DNA of 64,000 bases from assembly GCF_007970185.1 (NCBI RefSeq), contig NZ_CP042431.1, positions 4,402,001 to 4,466,000 on the forward strand, written 5' to 3'. This DNA comes from Pseudobacter ginsenosidimutans. Its GTDB lineage: Bacteria; Bacteroidota; Bacteroidia; Chitinophagales; Chitinophagaceae. A model generated the notes under the pieces. It ran no database searches. It worked only from the letters and a program-made list of their open reading frames with translations, and was not told the origin of the DNA. The position numbers and the translations under genes are program-made. This document shows positions 17,724 through 27,248 of the stretch, in pieces; the first letter of the stretch is position 1, and every line of letters begins with the position of its first letter.

Positions 17724-20176
17724 TCAAAATCTGTAAGCAAGGGTTGCCAGGAATTGCCTCGGTGCAATCGGATTAACGCTGTAGTTTTCGTGAACAATAT
17801 AATTCAGTTCATTGAAGAGGTTGGTCACTTTGGCAAGCAATGAAAAGTTCTTCCAGCTGTATCCTGCCGTGAGATCCAGGGTTGTATATCCTTTAATAGG
17901 GATACGTCTGTCGATACCCGCTTTCCTGTTGGCGAATGTATTGTTCCATCCTGCTACACGATCCCCGATATAAACCGCAGTAGCACCCAGCCTCAGTCCT
18001 TTCAGGGATTTTGCGGAGAAAGTATAGAATAGGGAAGCATTGGCGGTATGTGCAGGACTGTTCACCAGACGCTGGCCCTCAACAAAGTTACTGCCGGCAG
18101 AATCGGTTTTCGTGTAACGCATATTGTTATAACTGTAACCGGCTATGATATTCATGCCCTGAACGGGATGTGCAGCAATATCAACTTCCACACCGTCACT
18201 GGTTGTTTCTCCGGTTAAATCTTTTATGAGACTATTATTGTTGGGGTCGCCATTTTTCAGATATGGCGCCATCTGGGCCAGGTTATGATTGATGATCCTG
18301 TAGGCTGTTACGTTAATGGAAAGTTTGTTGTTAAGCAGATCATTTTTGATGCCCAATTCAAACTGGTCAACAATGGAGGGCTTTACAGGGTTGCCATCAA
18401 GATCTGATCCACTGTTGATGGTAAACGAATTGGAATAGCTGGCAAAGATGGCAGTGGTGGGAATGGGTTTATATACGAGGCCAACCCTGGGAGAGAAGGC
18501 TTTATCTGTTCTCGATACTCCTGTAAATGCAGTATCATTTTTGTTGATCATATTGTAGCGCATGGTATCAATGCCTTTGGCATCCTGATAGCTCCAGCGG
18601 ATCCCGGCAAGCAAATTCCATTTCTCTCCTAATTGGATCAGGTCCTGAACATAAGCGCCAAAGCGGACAACGGGGGCTTTCGTCTTCGCTGTGTCCCAGG
18701 TATTAGGCATATCCGTGCGCCGCGTGTATTTGGAGGGGTTGAACAGGTTGATCACGTCATATGAAGTGCCGCCTGCAATCTGAAATGCCTTGCCAATGGT
18801 AGTTATCTGATCTGCGTCTATCCCTGCCAGTAAGGTATGATCAAGGTTGCCGGTCTTGAATTTACCGTTCACGAATGCCTGGGCCAGGTAATAATCCTCT
18901 TCAGTATAGGTTCTGCCGAGCGGGCGTTTCCAATCGCCGTATTTGTCTTCGGCTCCTGACCACTGAATACGCTCGGTGGAGAAATAATCGCGGTTATAGT
19001 TTTGATAAGACAGGGTTCCATTGATGGTCCAGTTATCATTCAACTGATGCTTGATGGTGGCGGTTCCAGTGGTCTGCTGTGATTTTGCGTACTGCCAGGG
19101 AGTGCCGAAGAATTGATTACGACCGGCCGGGGCCAGATTGCTGTCGCCGATAGAGCCTATCCCGAAATCGGGCGTGAATTTGTGATAGAGATAATCTCCT
19201 TCCAGGATCAGTTCTGTTCTTTCAGACAGCTTAAAGAGAAAGGATGGATTTACATAATAACGGGTTGAGTGTACATCATCGCGGAAGCTGTTAGCTTTTC
19301 ATAAGTGGTATTGATACGGTAAGCTACTGATTTGCTGAGCGGGCCAAATACATCTATGGAGGGTTTGTACAGATCATAGGAGCCGGTGCGCATGCTTACC
19401 TCGCCGCCGAAATTGAATTTCGGTTTCTTGGTGACCATGTTAAGGATACCGCCGGGGGCAACATTTCCATAGAGGATGGCGGCTGATCCTTTCAGTATTT
19501 CCACTCTGTCCAGACCGCTGATCTCGGGCATTGTACCGGTGTTCAGCCGGGCTCCGTTCTTGAACATATTATTCGCCCCAAAGCTGTATCCTCTTCCATA
19601 AAAGGTTTCCTGGGTACTGCCACGGGCAGTGCCGAGATAAATACCATTCACATTCTTGATCACATCGCTGAGGCGCATTGCCTGCTGCTCTTTCAGTGTT
19701 TGCTGACCGATCACCGTGATGGCCTGCGGCAGGTCGAGGGGAGCAATGGGCAGTTTACCAATGGTAACGGGCCGGCCATTCAGGTTCCTGCGTCCTTCCA
19801 CGATAACACTTTCCAGTTGTTTCGCGTTTTCTTTCAGGTGGATATGAAGGGCAAGGGTTTCTTTCTCCTGTACTGTGATGTTCTTCTCGAGCGTTTCGAG
19901 TCCAGCAAGTGAGATCTCAAGTATATAAGTTCCGGAGTTTATGCGGGTGAACTGGAAATTGCCGTCTTCATCTGTCACGGTGAATTTGCTGGTGCCTTTC
20001 AGTACTACGCTCACATATGCGGCAGGGCTTCCGTCTGCAGTTCTGATCGTTCCTTTTACAATGGCATTACCATCTTCTGTAACAGGGGTTGCCGTTTGAA
20101 CGGCAGCCAGTTGTCGTGCAGTCAGTGATGTGCTGCCTGCAGTGAGCAATACAAGCGCAACCAATATCTTTTTCAT
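17724..20176 (-). pseudogene. TonB-dependent siderophore receptor, split by a frameshift
   Basis: The 5' part (20176 to about 19299) encodes a signal peptide, a CarboxypepD_reg-like domain (VKGTIRTADGSPAAYVSVVLK) and a complete plug domain: PQAITVIGQQTLKEQQAMRL, RGYSFGANNMF, GLDRVEILKGSAAILYGNVAPGGILNMVTKKP. The 3' part in another frame continues without loss (NSFRDDVHSTRYYVNPSFLF onward) through the barrel to the C-terminal FLATLAYRF. One extra A in the A4 tract (forward T4 at 19296-19299) restores YEKANSFRDDV and gives a receptor of about 817 residues. Family members import ferric siderophores such as ferrichrome or catecholates across the outer membrane. No siderophore synthesis genes are near. 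Whether the frameshift is real cannot be told from the sequence alone. Confidence 0.85.
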
Positions 20177-20184
20177 GCTGGTTA

Positions 20185-20196
20185 TTTGCGCGCAAA
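20185..20196. promoter_or_regulatory. 12-bp palindrome just upstream of the siderophore receptor
   Basis: TTTGCGCGCAAA is perfectly symmetric and sits nine bases before the receptor ATG. It may be an operator, but this is a low-confidence single site. Confidence 0.3.
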
Positions 20197-20367
20197 ATTG
20201 GTGCAGAACGGAATGGAAACCGGCCCTGAAAAGGAAATCCGGTTTACCATTTCCGGAAAAAGTATAAAAAAGACGAATATGTATCCGGGCCGCAAAGTGC
20301 GGATATTATAGAACCATCATTTCTTCCTTCCCGATATCCCCGTTCCTGAAAAGAAGTCAAGTATCCT

Positions 20368-20375
20368 TAAATTTG
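20368..20375 (+). promoter_or_regulatory. Candidate -7 promoter element of the ECF sigma gene
   Basis: TAAATTTG matches TAnnTTTG exactly, 40 bases before the TTG start of the sigma factor. No good -33 TTTG is seen at the expected distance. Confidence 0.45.
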
Positions 20376-20414
20376 TAGCTTTTTTGAGTTACAGGGTTCC
20401 AGCAGCAATCAAAT

Positions 20415-21017
20415 TTGGAAAATAATACTTCATATAATGATCAGGATCTGATTCGATTCTTTCGTGAAGAGGATGAACAGGCGATCCGGCAGGTTTACAT
20501 GACACATTATAAACCTCTTGTTTTTTTCTGTAATGAGATCGTAAAAGACAAATTACAGGCAGAGGATATTACGCAGGAGGTTTTTGTGAAAGTTTGGAAA
20601 AACCGACAGAAATTCCAATCCATTGCTGAATTGAGAGCTTATTTGTATGTGTCGGCAAAAAACGCTGCACTCAATATACTTGACCATATTGAAGTCAGGG
20701 ACAAATACAAGAAAGAAATGGCAAGGCTGGAGAACGATGAGCCGGCCTATATTGAAAGCAGGATGCTTTTTTCTGAACTGATGGTGTCAGTTTATGAAGA
20801 GATCGGCAAATTGCCACCTATGTATGCCGAAGTGCTGAAATTACTTTACCTCGAAGAAGTTCCGCCTGCTCAGGTGGCATCTCAGTTACAGCTTACTCCT
20901 GAAAATCTGCGTATACGGAAGTTCAGGGCGATTGGTATGCTTAAGTCCGCATTAATTAAAAAAGGATTTTCAACCACTACTCTGATTTTCTACTATTTTC
21001 TTGTAACGAAAGGATAG
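20415..21017 (+). CDS. ECF-type RNA polymerase sigma-70 factor
   Basis: The 200-residue protein is read from TTG at 20415. No ATG gives the full conserved N-terminus (DQDLIRFFREEDEQAIRQVY). Region 2 (about 25-90, with VFFCNEIVKDKLQAEDITQEVFVKVWKN split over 37-63) and region 4 (about 130-180, with LPPMYAEVLKLLYLEEVPPAQVA and a helix-turn-helix) are complete. It belongs to the Bacteroidota sigma group that pairs with FecR anti-sigma factors, and the fecR gene follows after 18 bases. It should direct polymerase to the downstream SusC/SusD genes, and perhaps to itself, when the receptor senses its ligand. Confidence 0.93.
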   Translation: MENNTSYNDQDLIRFFREEDEQAIRQVYMTHYKPLVFFCNEIVKDKLQAEDITQEVFVKVWKNRQKFQSIAELRAYLYVSAKNAALNILDHIEVRDKYKKEMARLENDEPAYIESRMLFSELMVSVYEEIGKLPPMYAEVLKLLYLEEVPPAQVASQLQLTPENLRIRKFRAIGMLKSALIKKGFSTTTLIFYYFLVTKG

Positions 21018-21035
21018 TTCACCTGTTCTATTGAT

Positions 21036-22199
21036 GTGAACAATTCCATTTTCAGCTCAACAGATGCCCGGACCTTCACCATCCTGAAAAAGATCGTGAA
21101 TGGAGAAATATTGTTGCCGGAAGAGCAGGCATATCTTAATGAATGGCAGCAATCGTCCCCGGAAAGGGAATTGCTGATCAATGAACTGGGGGATACGGAC
21201 CATATTATCTCAGCGCTCTCCCAATTACATGAATTCGGTGAAAATGCAGAAGGCAGGTATGATCAATTTTTAAGTGAGATCAAACCTGCGATACCTGTAC
21301 GCCGTGTCCATTTTCTGCAGGCAGCCTGGATTCGCTGGGCGGCTGTTCTTTTGATCAGTTTCGGAGCGGCCACTTATATCTATTTTAATACCTCCGGGTA
21401 TAAAAAATCGGAACTGGCATCCGGGCAGTCATCTCCTGTTTTTGAAGATGAATTTCCGGGAGCAGACAGAGCTATCCTTACATTGTCCGATGGGCGGAAA
21501 GTAAATTTGGATTCCAGTACAGGAAATACAATTGCTGAAGGAGAATTGTCTATTGGCCACAACAATGGAGAACTGGAATATGCCGCTTCAGAGAAGATGG
21601 TGTTCAATACAGTAACAACTCCCAAAGGAGGACAGTATAAATTGAGCCTGGCAGATGGTACAAAAGTATGGTTGAATGCTGCCAGCTCCATAACATTTCC
21701 CACTTCATTCAATACTTCCAGCCGCCAGATAGAATTGTCTGGAGAGGCCTATCTGGAAATAGCAAAAGATAAAGCAAAACCTTTCATCATCAGATCAGGA
21801 AATAATCAGGTGGAAGTTCTTGGCACCAGTCTTAACATAAATAATTACAAAGATGAACCTGCTTTTAAGACAACATTAATTGAAGGGGCAATCAAAGTAA
21901 ATAATGTGATCATAAAACCTGGTGAGGCTTTTGAGAACGGAAGAACAGTAAAGGCTGATATAGCAAAGGATATTGCGTGGAAGAATGGGTTCTTCAATTT
22001 TGATAATACCAGTCTTGCAGGGATGTTAAGGCAATTATCCCGCTGGTATGATATTGAAATTGTTTATGAAGGAAAAATTCCTGATTTGACATTGGAAGGG
22101 CGTGTTCCAAGGGATCTTAAGCTCTCTGAAGTGTTACTGTTATTAAATAATCTTGAAGTGAAATATGAAAAGAAAGGAAAGATCTTGTTTATAAAATAA
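21036..22199 (+). CDS. FecR-family anti-sigma factor
   Basis: The 387-residue protein is read from GTG at 21036. Residues 1-95 are cytoplasmic and should bind the sigma factor. A single membrane helix (RWAAVLLISFGAATYIYF, about 98-115) follows. The periplasmic part holds a FecR domain (about 185-285, TTPKGGQYKLSLADGTKVWLN, LSGEAYLEIAKD) and a C-terminal DUF4974 domain (about 315-385, FNFDNTSLAGMLRQLSRWYDIEI). In the Fec/Fox scheme the periplasmic part contacts the STN domain of a TonB-dependent receptor and relays the ligand signal, releasing the sigma factor. The upstream sigma gene and the downstream STN-SusC gene fit this exactly. Confidence 0.94.
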   Translation: MNNSIFSSTDARTFTILKKIVNGEILLPEEQAYLNEWQQSSPERELLINELGDTDHIISALSQLHEFGENAEGRYDQFLSEIKPAIPVRRVHFLQAAWIRWAAVLLISFGAATYIYFNTSGYKKSELASGQSSPVFEDEFPGADRAILTLSDGRKVNLDSSTGNTIAEGELSIGHNNGELEYAASEKMVFNTVTTPKGGQYKLSLADGTKVWLNAASSITFPTSFNTSSRQIELSGEAYLEIAKDKAKPFIIRSGNNQVEVLGTSLNINNYKDEPAFKTTLIEGAIKVNNVIIKPGEAFENGRTVKADIAKDIAWKNGFFNFDNTSLAGMLRQLSRWYDIEIVYEGKIPDLTLEGRVPRDLKLSEVLLLLNNLEVKYEKKGKILFIK

Positions 22200-22218
22200 G
22201 GCAATCAAAAAAAAGAAA

Positions 22219-22246
22219 CCGGGCCCAGATTGGACTCCTGACCCGG
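22219..22246 (+). terminator. Hairpin between fecR and the STN-SusC gene (attenuator or terminator)
   Basis: CCGGG pairs with CCCGG, with an inner CAG/CTG extension and small bulge, followed by a short T-run at 22253-22256. It may partly separate sigma/fecR transcription from the receptor operon. Efficiency is unknown. Confidence 0.4.
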
Positions 22247-22294
22247 CGTAAGTTTTCTGTCACTGATTAAGTAACCTAAAACCAAGGTAAAGGT

Positions 22295-25200
22295 ATGTTT
22301 TTAACCCAACTACTGCGCATTATGCGAATGACTGCTATTCTTTTATTGGCTGTGGGATTGCATGTGTCCGGAAAGACTGTTTCACAAACCATTACATTTT
22401 CAGGAAAGGACGCTACACTACGCGAAGTGTTTACCGCTGTTAGAAGCCAGACAAGCTTCGGAATTATTTACAATAAGTCCTGGCTTGGTAACACCCGGTC
22501 ATTGACAATTAACGCTGTAAATATGCCGCTCAGGCAATTTCTCGAAGAGGTTTTTGCAACGCAACCTCTTGAATTCTCTATCATAGGTAAAATGGTGATT
22601 GTTAAAAAAAAGCCACCCAAAACAGATTCCATAATCCATCAGTTATTTTCTCATCCTCCTGTTAACATTCGTGGCCGCATAACAAATGAAAAAGGAGAAC
22701 CTGTAATGGCGAGCGTACAGGTAAAGGGTTCGAATAAAGGGACAACCACAGATAGTAACGGTGAATTCGAATTATCTGATGTGGACGATCAGGCAACTCT
22801 GATCATTACGGGCGTCAGTATTGAATCGTTTGAAACAAAGGTGTATGGTAAATCAGAACTGAATTTAGTAGGTAAAACAAAAATTACTGAATCGGAAACA
22901 GTTACTGTAGTAAGCACCGGTTACCAAAAGATCCCCATTGAACGTGCAACTGGCTCTTTTGCGCAAGTGAACAACGAATTGTTGAACAGAAGTGTCAGCA
23001 CCAATATCCTCGGCCGTCTCAAAGGAGTTGCCAACGGCGTGTTCTTCCCCAACTCAGGTTTGCCCTTTACCCAGCATCAGGCGGCGATGGCCAGCACTAA
23101 TCCGCTGAATAGAAATCTTGGTATACGCGTACGTGGAGAGAGCTCCATGGCAGAAAACCTTCAGCTGAGCAAGGACCCGCTCATTGTGCTGGACAATTTC
23201 CCTTACGAAGGCGATTTGGGTAATATAAATCCTAATAACATCGAGAGTATTACTATCCTCAAAGATGCATCTGCCAGTGCTATCTGGGGCGCGAGAGCGG
23301 GGAATGGAGTGATTGTAATTACCTCCAAAAAAGGTGCGCTGGACCAGCCCATGAAAGTAAGTGCTACAGCTAATCTTACACTTGGTAACAGGCCTGATCT
23401 TTCGTATAACAGAAGCTTTCTGCCAGCCAGCAGTTTTATAGAGGCGGAAGAATATTTATTTAGCAAAGGGTACTATGATGCCAGCCTGAATAATTCGTTT
23501 TCCTGGCCGGCTATTACCCCATCGGTTGAGATCATGGCTTTGAGGAGATCGGGAGCTATTACTGAAGAGGATGCGGCTGCACAATTGAATGCTTTAAAAC
23601 AGCAGGATAATCGGGATGACTTTAAACAGTACCTCTACAGGCGATCGGTTGCTCAGCAGTATAGCGTGGAAATGAGGGGTGGCAGCCGCAATCTGGCTTA
23701 TGCTTTTTCAGGTGGATTTGATAAGAATACTTCAAACTTACAGGGCCTGGGACTAAACAGGCTTGCATTGACCTCATTCATGAGTTATGTGCCGGTGAAA
23801 GGACTGGAGTTCAATGTGGGCATGAATTATGGCGTCAACCGTACTGAAAATAACAATATCCCCGATATCAGCTATGTCTCCACCTATCCTTACGCGAGAC
23901 TGGTGAACGATCAGGGGAAACCAGTTCCGGTAGTAAAGGATTATCGTACACAATTTGTGGAAAATGCGGCTGCCCTTGGATTCCTGAACTGGCAATACGT
24001 TCCTTTGGATGAACTGAATTTTATGGACCGTTACAGCAGGAATGAAAATATTCTGTTGAAGGCCGGTATAAAATATTCTTTCACTTCTTTCCTTAGCGCC
24101 GATATCCAATTCCAAAGCGAACAACAGAAGATCAACAATAACAATTACCGTAGCCAGGAATCATATGAAGCCAGGAACCTGGTGAACCGTTTTGCTATCC
24201 GGAATGCAACAACCGGCACATTTACCTACCAGGTGCCCAGAGGTGGTTTGCTAGATCTGTCGCAGGCCGACTGGAGCGCCAATAACCTGCGGGCTCAATT
24301 GAATTTCGACCGGAAATTTCACAAAGACCATGCGGTAACTGCCATTGCCGGTATTGAACTGCGTGAGTTGAAAACATCCGGCCACAATGTAAAATTGTAT
24401 GGGTATGATGAAGAGCGGGGCACTTCCGCTACCAATATAAATTACTCCATGAGTTTGCCTGTAAATCCTTCGGGAGCTGCATATATAGAGGCTCCGGAAG
24501 CTAATATATATGGTATGCTTAATCGTTTTATTTCATTTTATGGTAATGCAGCATGGTCTTACAAAAGCCGGTATGTGCTTACTTTAAGCGGAAGGCGTGA
24601 TGGCTCTAATATATTCGGTGCGGCCACCAATAATAAATTCTCTCCGCTATGGTCAGCCGGCATGAGCTGGGAATTAAGCCGTGAACCATTTTACCAATCC
24701 CCGTTGCTGCCTTACCTGCGTCTTCGGACCAGTTATGGATATAGCGGCAATGTTTATCAAAGGGCCGCATATACCACCGGTACTTTTCTGGTCAGCCCGC
24801 TTACCGGAGCTACTTCGATCTTCGATCTTACGGCCCCAAACCCTCAGCTCACCTGGGAAAAGATCCGCACCTTCAATATGGGGATGGACTTTTCATTCAA
24901 AGGCGACCATTTTGGTGGTTCTATCGAATGGTTCAGAAAAGATGGACTTGATCTCATCCAGGCTCAACCGATTGCTCCTACCATAGGGTTCAGGGAATTC
25001 TTTGGGAACTCGGCCAGTACGAGGACCTATGGAATCGATATTCAATTAAAGGGGAAGATACATCTCGGAGCATTAACCTGGCAGCCAACACTCATTGTAA
25101 ATACCATCAGGGATAAGGTTGTTGAATATGATCGTACCAAATTGAACATCCAGGGCACTTCTCCTGCTGCTATCGGAATTCCCGGAAAGCCGTTATATAG

Positions 25201-25846
25201 CATCTTCAGTTACCAATGGGCAGGATTGGACCCGCAAACGGGCGACCCCCAGGGTTATTTGAATGGTAAAGTAAGCAAGGATTATACGGCTATCGCCAAT
25301 AACAATCACCCCGACAGTCTTGTATTTAACGGCACTTCACGTCCGCAATTGTTCGGCGCTTTTCGAAATGATTTTCACTGGAAAAGTTTTTCGCTTTCAT
25401 TCAATATCGTATATAAGCTGGGTTATTATTTCAGGGCTTCCACCGGATCACTCAACTATGCAGATATTGTAAGCAGTGGTCCGGGCCGCCACAGCGATTT
25501 TGATAAACGCTGGCAACAACCGGGTGATGAGCTGCAAACACAGGTGCCATCACTGGTATATCCTTCAAATGCACAAAGAAATAATTTTTACAGGTACTCG
25601 GAAGTGTTGGTGAATAAAGCTGATCACATCCGCCTGGAAGACCTGCGTATCAGTTATACCCTCCCTAACAAAAACCGGAAAAGAAAACTGTTTGAGAGTG
25701 CGCAGCTTTATTTATACGGAAGCAATTTAGGTATTATCTGGCGGGCGAATAAACTCGGTGTGGATCCTGATATTACTGAAACCCTGGGCTCATCGATATT
25801 GCCAGCACCATTTACCCTGAGCGCGGGCTTCCGGGTTAGTTTGTAA
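22295..25846 (+). CDS. SusC-type TonB-dependent transporter with N-terminal STN signalling domain
   Basis: The 1183-residue protein has a signal peptide, then an STN (secretin/TonB short N-terminal) domain (about 30-108, TFSGKDATLREVFTAVRSQT, IINYKS-like IIYNKSWLG). A CarboxypepD_reg-like domain (about 125-200, IRGRITNEKGEPVMASVQVKG) and a SusC plug follow (LGRLKGVANGVFF, DPLIVLDNFPYEGD, IESITILKDASASAIWGARAGNGVIVIT), then the barrel. The STN domain is what marks receptors that signal to FecR anti-sigma factors, matching the two upstream genes. It should import a ligand delivered by the SusD protein encoded 16 bases downstream. The ligand is unknown; the thioredoxin-like gene at the end suggests no particular glycan. 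Confidence 0.95.
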   Translation: MFLTQLLRIMRMTAILLLAVGLHVSGKTVSQTITFSGKDATLREVFTAVRSQTSFGIIYNKSWLGNTRSLTINAVNMPLRQFLEEVFATQPLEFSIIGKMVIVKKKPPKTDSIIHQLFSHPPVNIRGRITNEKGEPVMASVQVKGSNKGTTTDSNGEFELSDVDDQATLIITGVSIESFETKVYGKSELNLVGKTKITESETVTVVSTGYQKIPIERATGSFAQVNNELLNRSVSTNILGRLKGVANGVFFPNSGLPFTQHQAAMASTNPLNRNLGIRVRGESSMAENLQLSKDPLIVLDNFPYEGDLGNINPNNIESITILKDASASAIWGARAGNGVIVITSKKGALDQPMKVSATANLTLGNRPDLSYNRSFLPASSFIEAEEYLFSKGYYDASLNNSFSWPAITPSVEIMALRRSGAITEEDAAAQLNALKQQDNRDDFKQYLYRRSVAQQYSVEMRGGSRNLAYAFSGGFDKNTSNLQGLGLNRLALTSFMSYVPVKGLEFNVGMNYGVNRTENNNIPDISYVSTYPYARLVNDQGKPVPVVKDYRTQFVENAAALGFLNWQYVPLDELNFMDRYSRNENILLKAGIKYSFTSFLSADIQFQSEQQKINNNNYRSQESYEARNLVNRFAIRNATTGTFTYQVPRGGLLDLSQADWSANNLRAQLNFDRKFHKDHAVTAIAGIELRELKTSGHNVKLYGYDEERGTSATNINYSMSLPVNPSGAAYIEAPEANIYGMLNRFISFYGNAAWSYKSRYVLTLSGRRDGSNIFGAATNNKFSPLWSAGMSWELSREPFYQSPLLPYLRLRTSYGYSGNVYQRAAYTTGTFLVSPLTGATSIFDLTAPNPQLTWEKIRTFNMGMDFSFKGDHFGGSIEWFRKDGLDLIQAQPIAPTIGFREFFGNSASTRTYGIDIQLKGKIHLGALTWQPTLIVNTIRDKVVEYDRTKLNIQGTSPAAIGIPGKPLYSIFSYQWAGLDPQTGDPQGYLNGKVSKDYTAIANNNHPDSLVFNGTSRPQLFGAFRNDFHWKSFSLSFNIVYKLGYYFRASTGSLNYADIVSSGPGRHSDFDKRWQQPGDELQTQVPSLVYPSNAQRNNFYRYSEVLVNKADHIRLEDLRISYTLPNKNRKRKLFESAQLYLYGSNLGIIWRANKLGVDPDITETLGSSILPAPFTLSAGFRVSL

Positions 25847-25862
25847 ATCTAAAATAATTCAA

Positions 25863-27242
25863 ATGATAAGGTTATTATTAGTTGGAATGATAGTATTCCC
25901 CTGCGGGTGTAAAAAGATTGATAACTGGCTGGATGAAAAAAATAATAAATCGAATGTGATGCCAGCCACAGTTTCAGATTACCAGGCTATTCTGGATAAT
26001 ACCACTTCCCTCAATTCGAACTATCCGGTATTTGGCCAGGTTGCTTCCGATAATTTTTATACACCTGATCAAAATATCGGTTCTCTTAATCAGGATGAAC
26101 GCAATTTGTATCTTTTCTCGCTCACTGCCTACCAGAGTGGTACACATGGCGCTTTTTCAAGCTCATATATCAAAATAGCTGCAGTAAATGTGGTCCTGGA
26201 AGGGCTGGCCAAAGGTGCGTTCCCGGCAACTTCAGATGTGAATAACATGAAAGGTCAGGCGCTTTTTCACCGCAGCTTCATGTTTTTTCTCCTGTCGCAA
26301 TTGTATTGCAGAGCTTATGTTTCAACTACGGCAAAGGAAGATCCCGGCATTCAGCTCCGGCTTCTTTCTGATCCCAACATTGTTACCATGCGATCAACAG
26401 TACAGGAAACTTATGATCAGGTGATAAAGGACCTGAAGACGGCTGCTGAATTAATGCCCGCCACGCAGCTGTATTGCACCAGGCCCTCGCGTGTAGCTGC
26501 CAATGCACTGCTGGCAAAAGTTTATTTGCATGTGCAGGACTACGATAGTGCTGCTTTGTATGCCAGCCGCGCATTGCAGGAAAATGACAGTCTCCTCGAT
26601 TACAACAGTACGCTGGTACAGCCTGGAAGTAGTTATCGTTTTCCTGCCTATTCAAATATCGGTTACAATCCCGAGGTGATCTTTTATGCCGCCGGCCAAA
26701 CGTATAATTCCATCTGGCCCGCATTCAATGTCTCGTATGTTGATAGCCTCTTATACAGGTCATATGATGAGTCTGATCTTCGCAAAAAGTTACTATACAT
26801 AGAAGACAACGAGGGAAGGGCACGCTTTACCGGCGCCTATACAGGAACTTATACTCAGTTTGCAGGAATTGCCACCAATGAAGTGTATCTGATAAGCGCG
26901 GAATGCAAAGCAAGGAGGGGAGATGTAACAGGCGCTCTTGATGATCTGAATACATTACTTGTAAAAAGATGGGATAAGTCGGCAGTTTTTACACCGCTCA
27001 CTGCCGGTACTGAAGATGAAGCATTGAAATTGGTATTGCAGGAGCGCAGAAAAGAACTGCCTTTTACGGGACAGTTGAGATGGGAAGATCTGCGTCGCTT
27101 AAATAAAGATCCGCGCTTTATGACTACTGTTACGCGTATCTATAATGGCAATACATATACACTGCCACCCAATGATAAACGGTATGTATTACGTATTCCT
27201 GAACTTGAAATCAATATTAATGGAATTCCTCAAAATGACTGA
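25863..27242 (+). CDS. SusD/RagB-family outer-membrane lipoprotein
   Basis: The 459-residue protein has a short lipoprotein signal (MIRLLLVGMIVFPCGC; Cys 14 or 16 is the acylated residue). The SusD fold is recognised from LDEKNNKSNVMPATVSDYQAILDN, TPR-type helices (HRSFMFFLLSQLYCRAY; ALLAKVYLHVQDYDSAALYASRAL), and the C-terminal EVYLISAECKARRGDVTGALDDLNTLL and LPFTGQLRWEDLRRLNKD signatures. It binds substrate at the cell surface for the STN-SusC partner upstream. No substrate can be assigned from sequence alone. Confidence 0.93.
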   Translation: MIRLLLVGMIVFPCGCKKIDNWLDEKNNKSNVMPATVSDYQAILDNTTSLNSNYPVFGQVASDNFYTPDQNIGSLNQDERNLYLFSLTAYQSGTHGAFSSSYIKIAAVNVVLEGLAKGAFPATSDVNNMKGQALFHRSFMFFLLSQLYCRAYVSTTAKEDPGIQLRLLSDPNIVTMRSTVQETYDQVIKDLKTAAELMPATQLYCTRPSRVAANALLAKVYLHVQDYDSAALYASRALQENDSLLDYNSTLVQPGSSYRFPAYSNIGYNPEVIFYAAGQTYNSIWPAFNVSYVDSLLYRSYDESDLRKKLLYIEDNEGRARFTGAYTGTYTQFAGIATNEVYLISAECKARRGDVTGALDDLNTLLVKRWDKSAVFTPLTAGTEDEALKLVLQERRKELPFTGQLRWEDLRRLNKDPRFMTTVTRIYNGNTYTLPPNDKRYVLRIPELEININGIPQND

Positions 27243-27248
27243 TCGATC

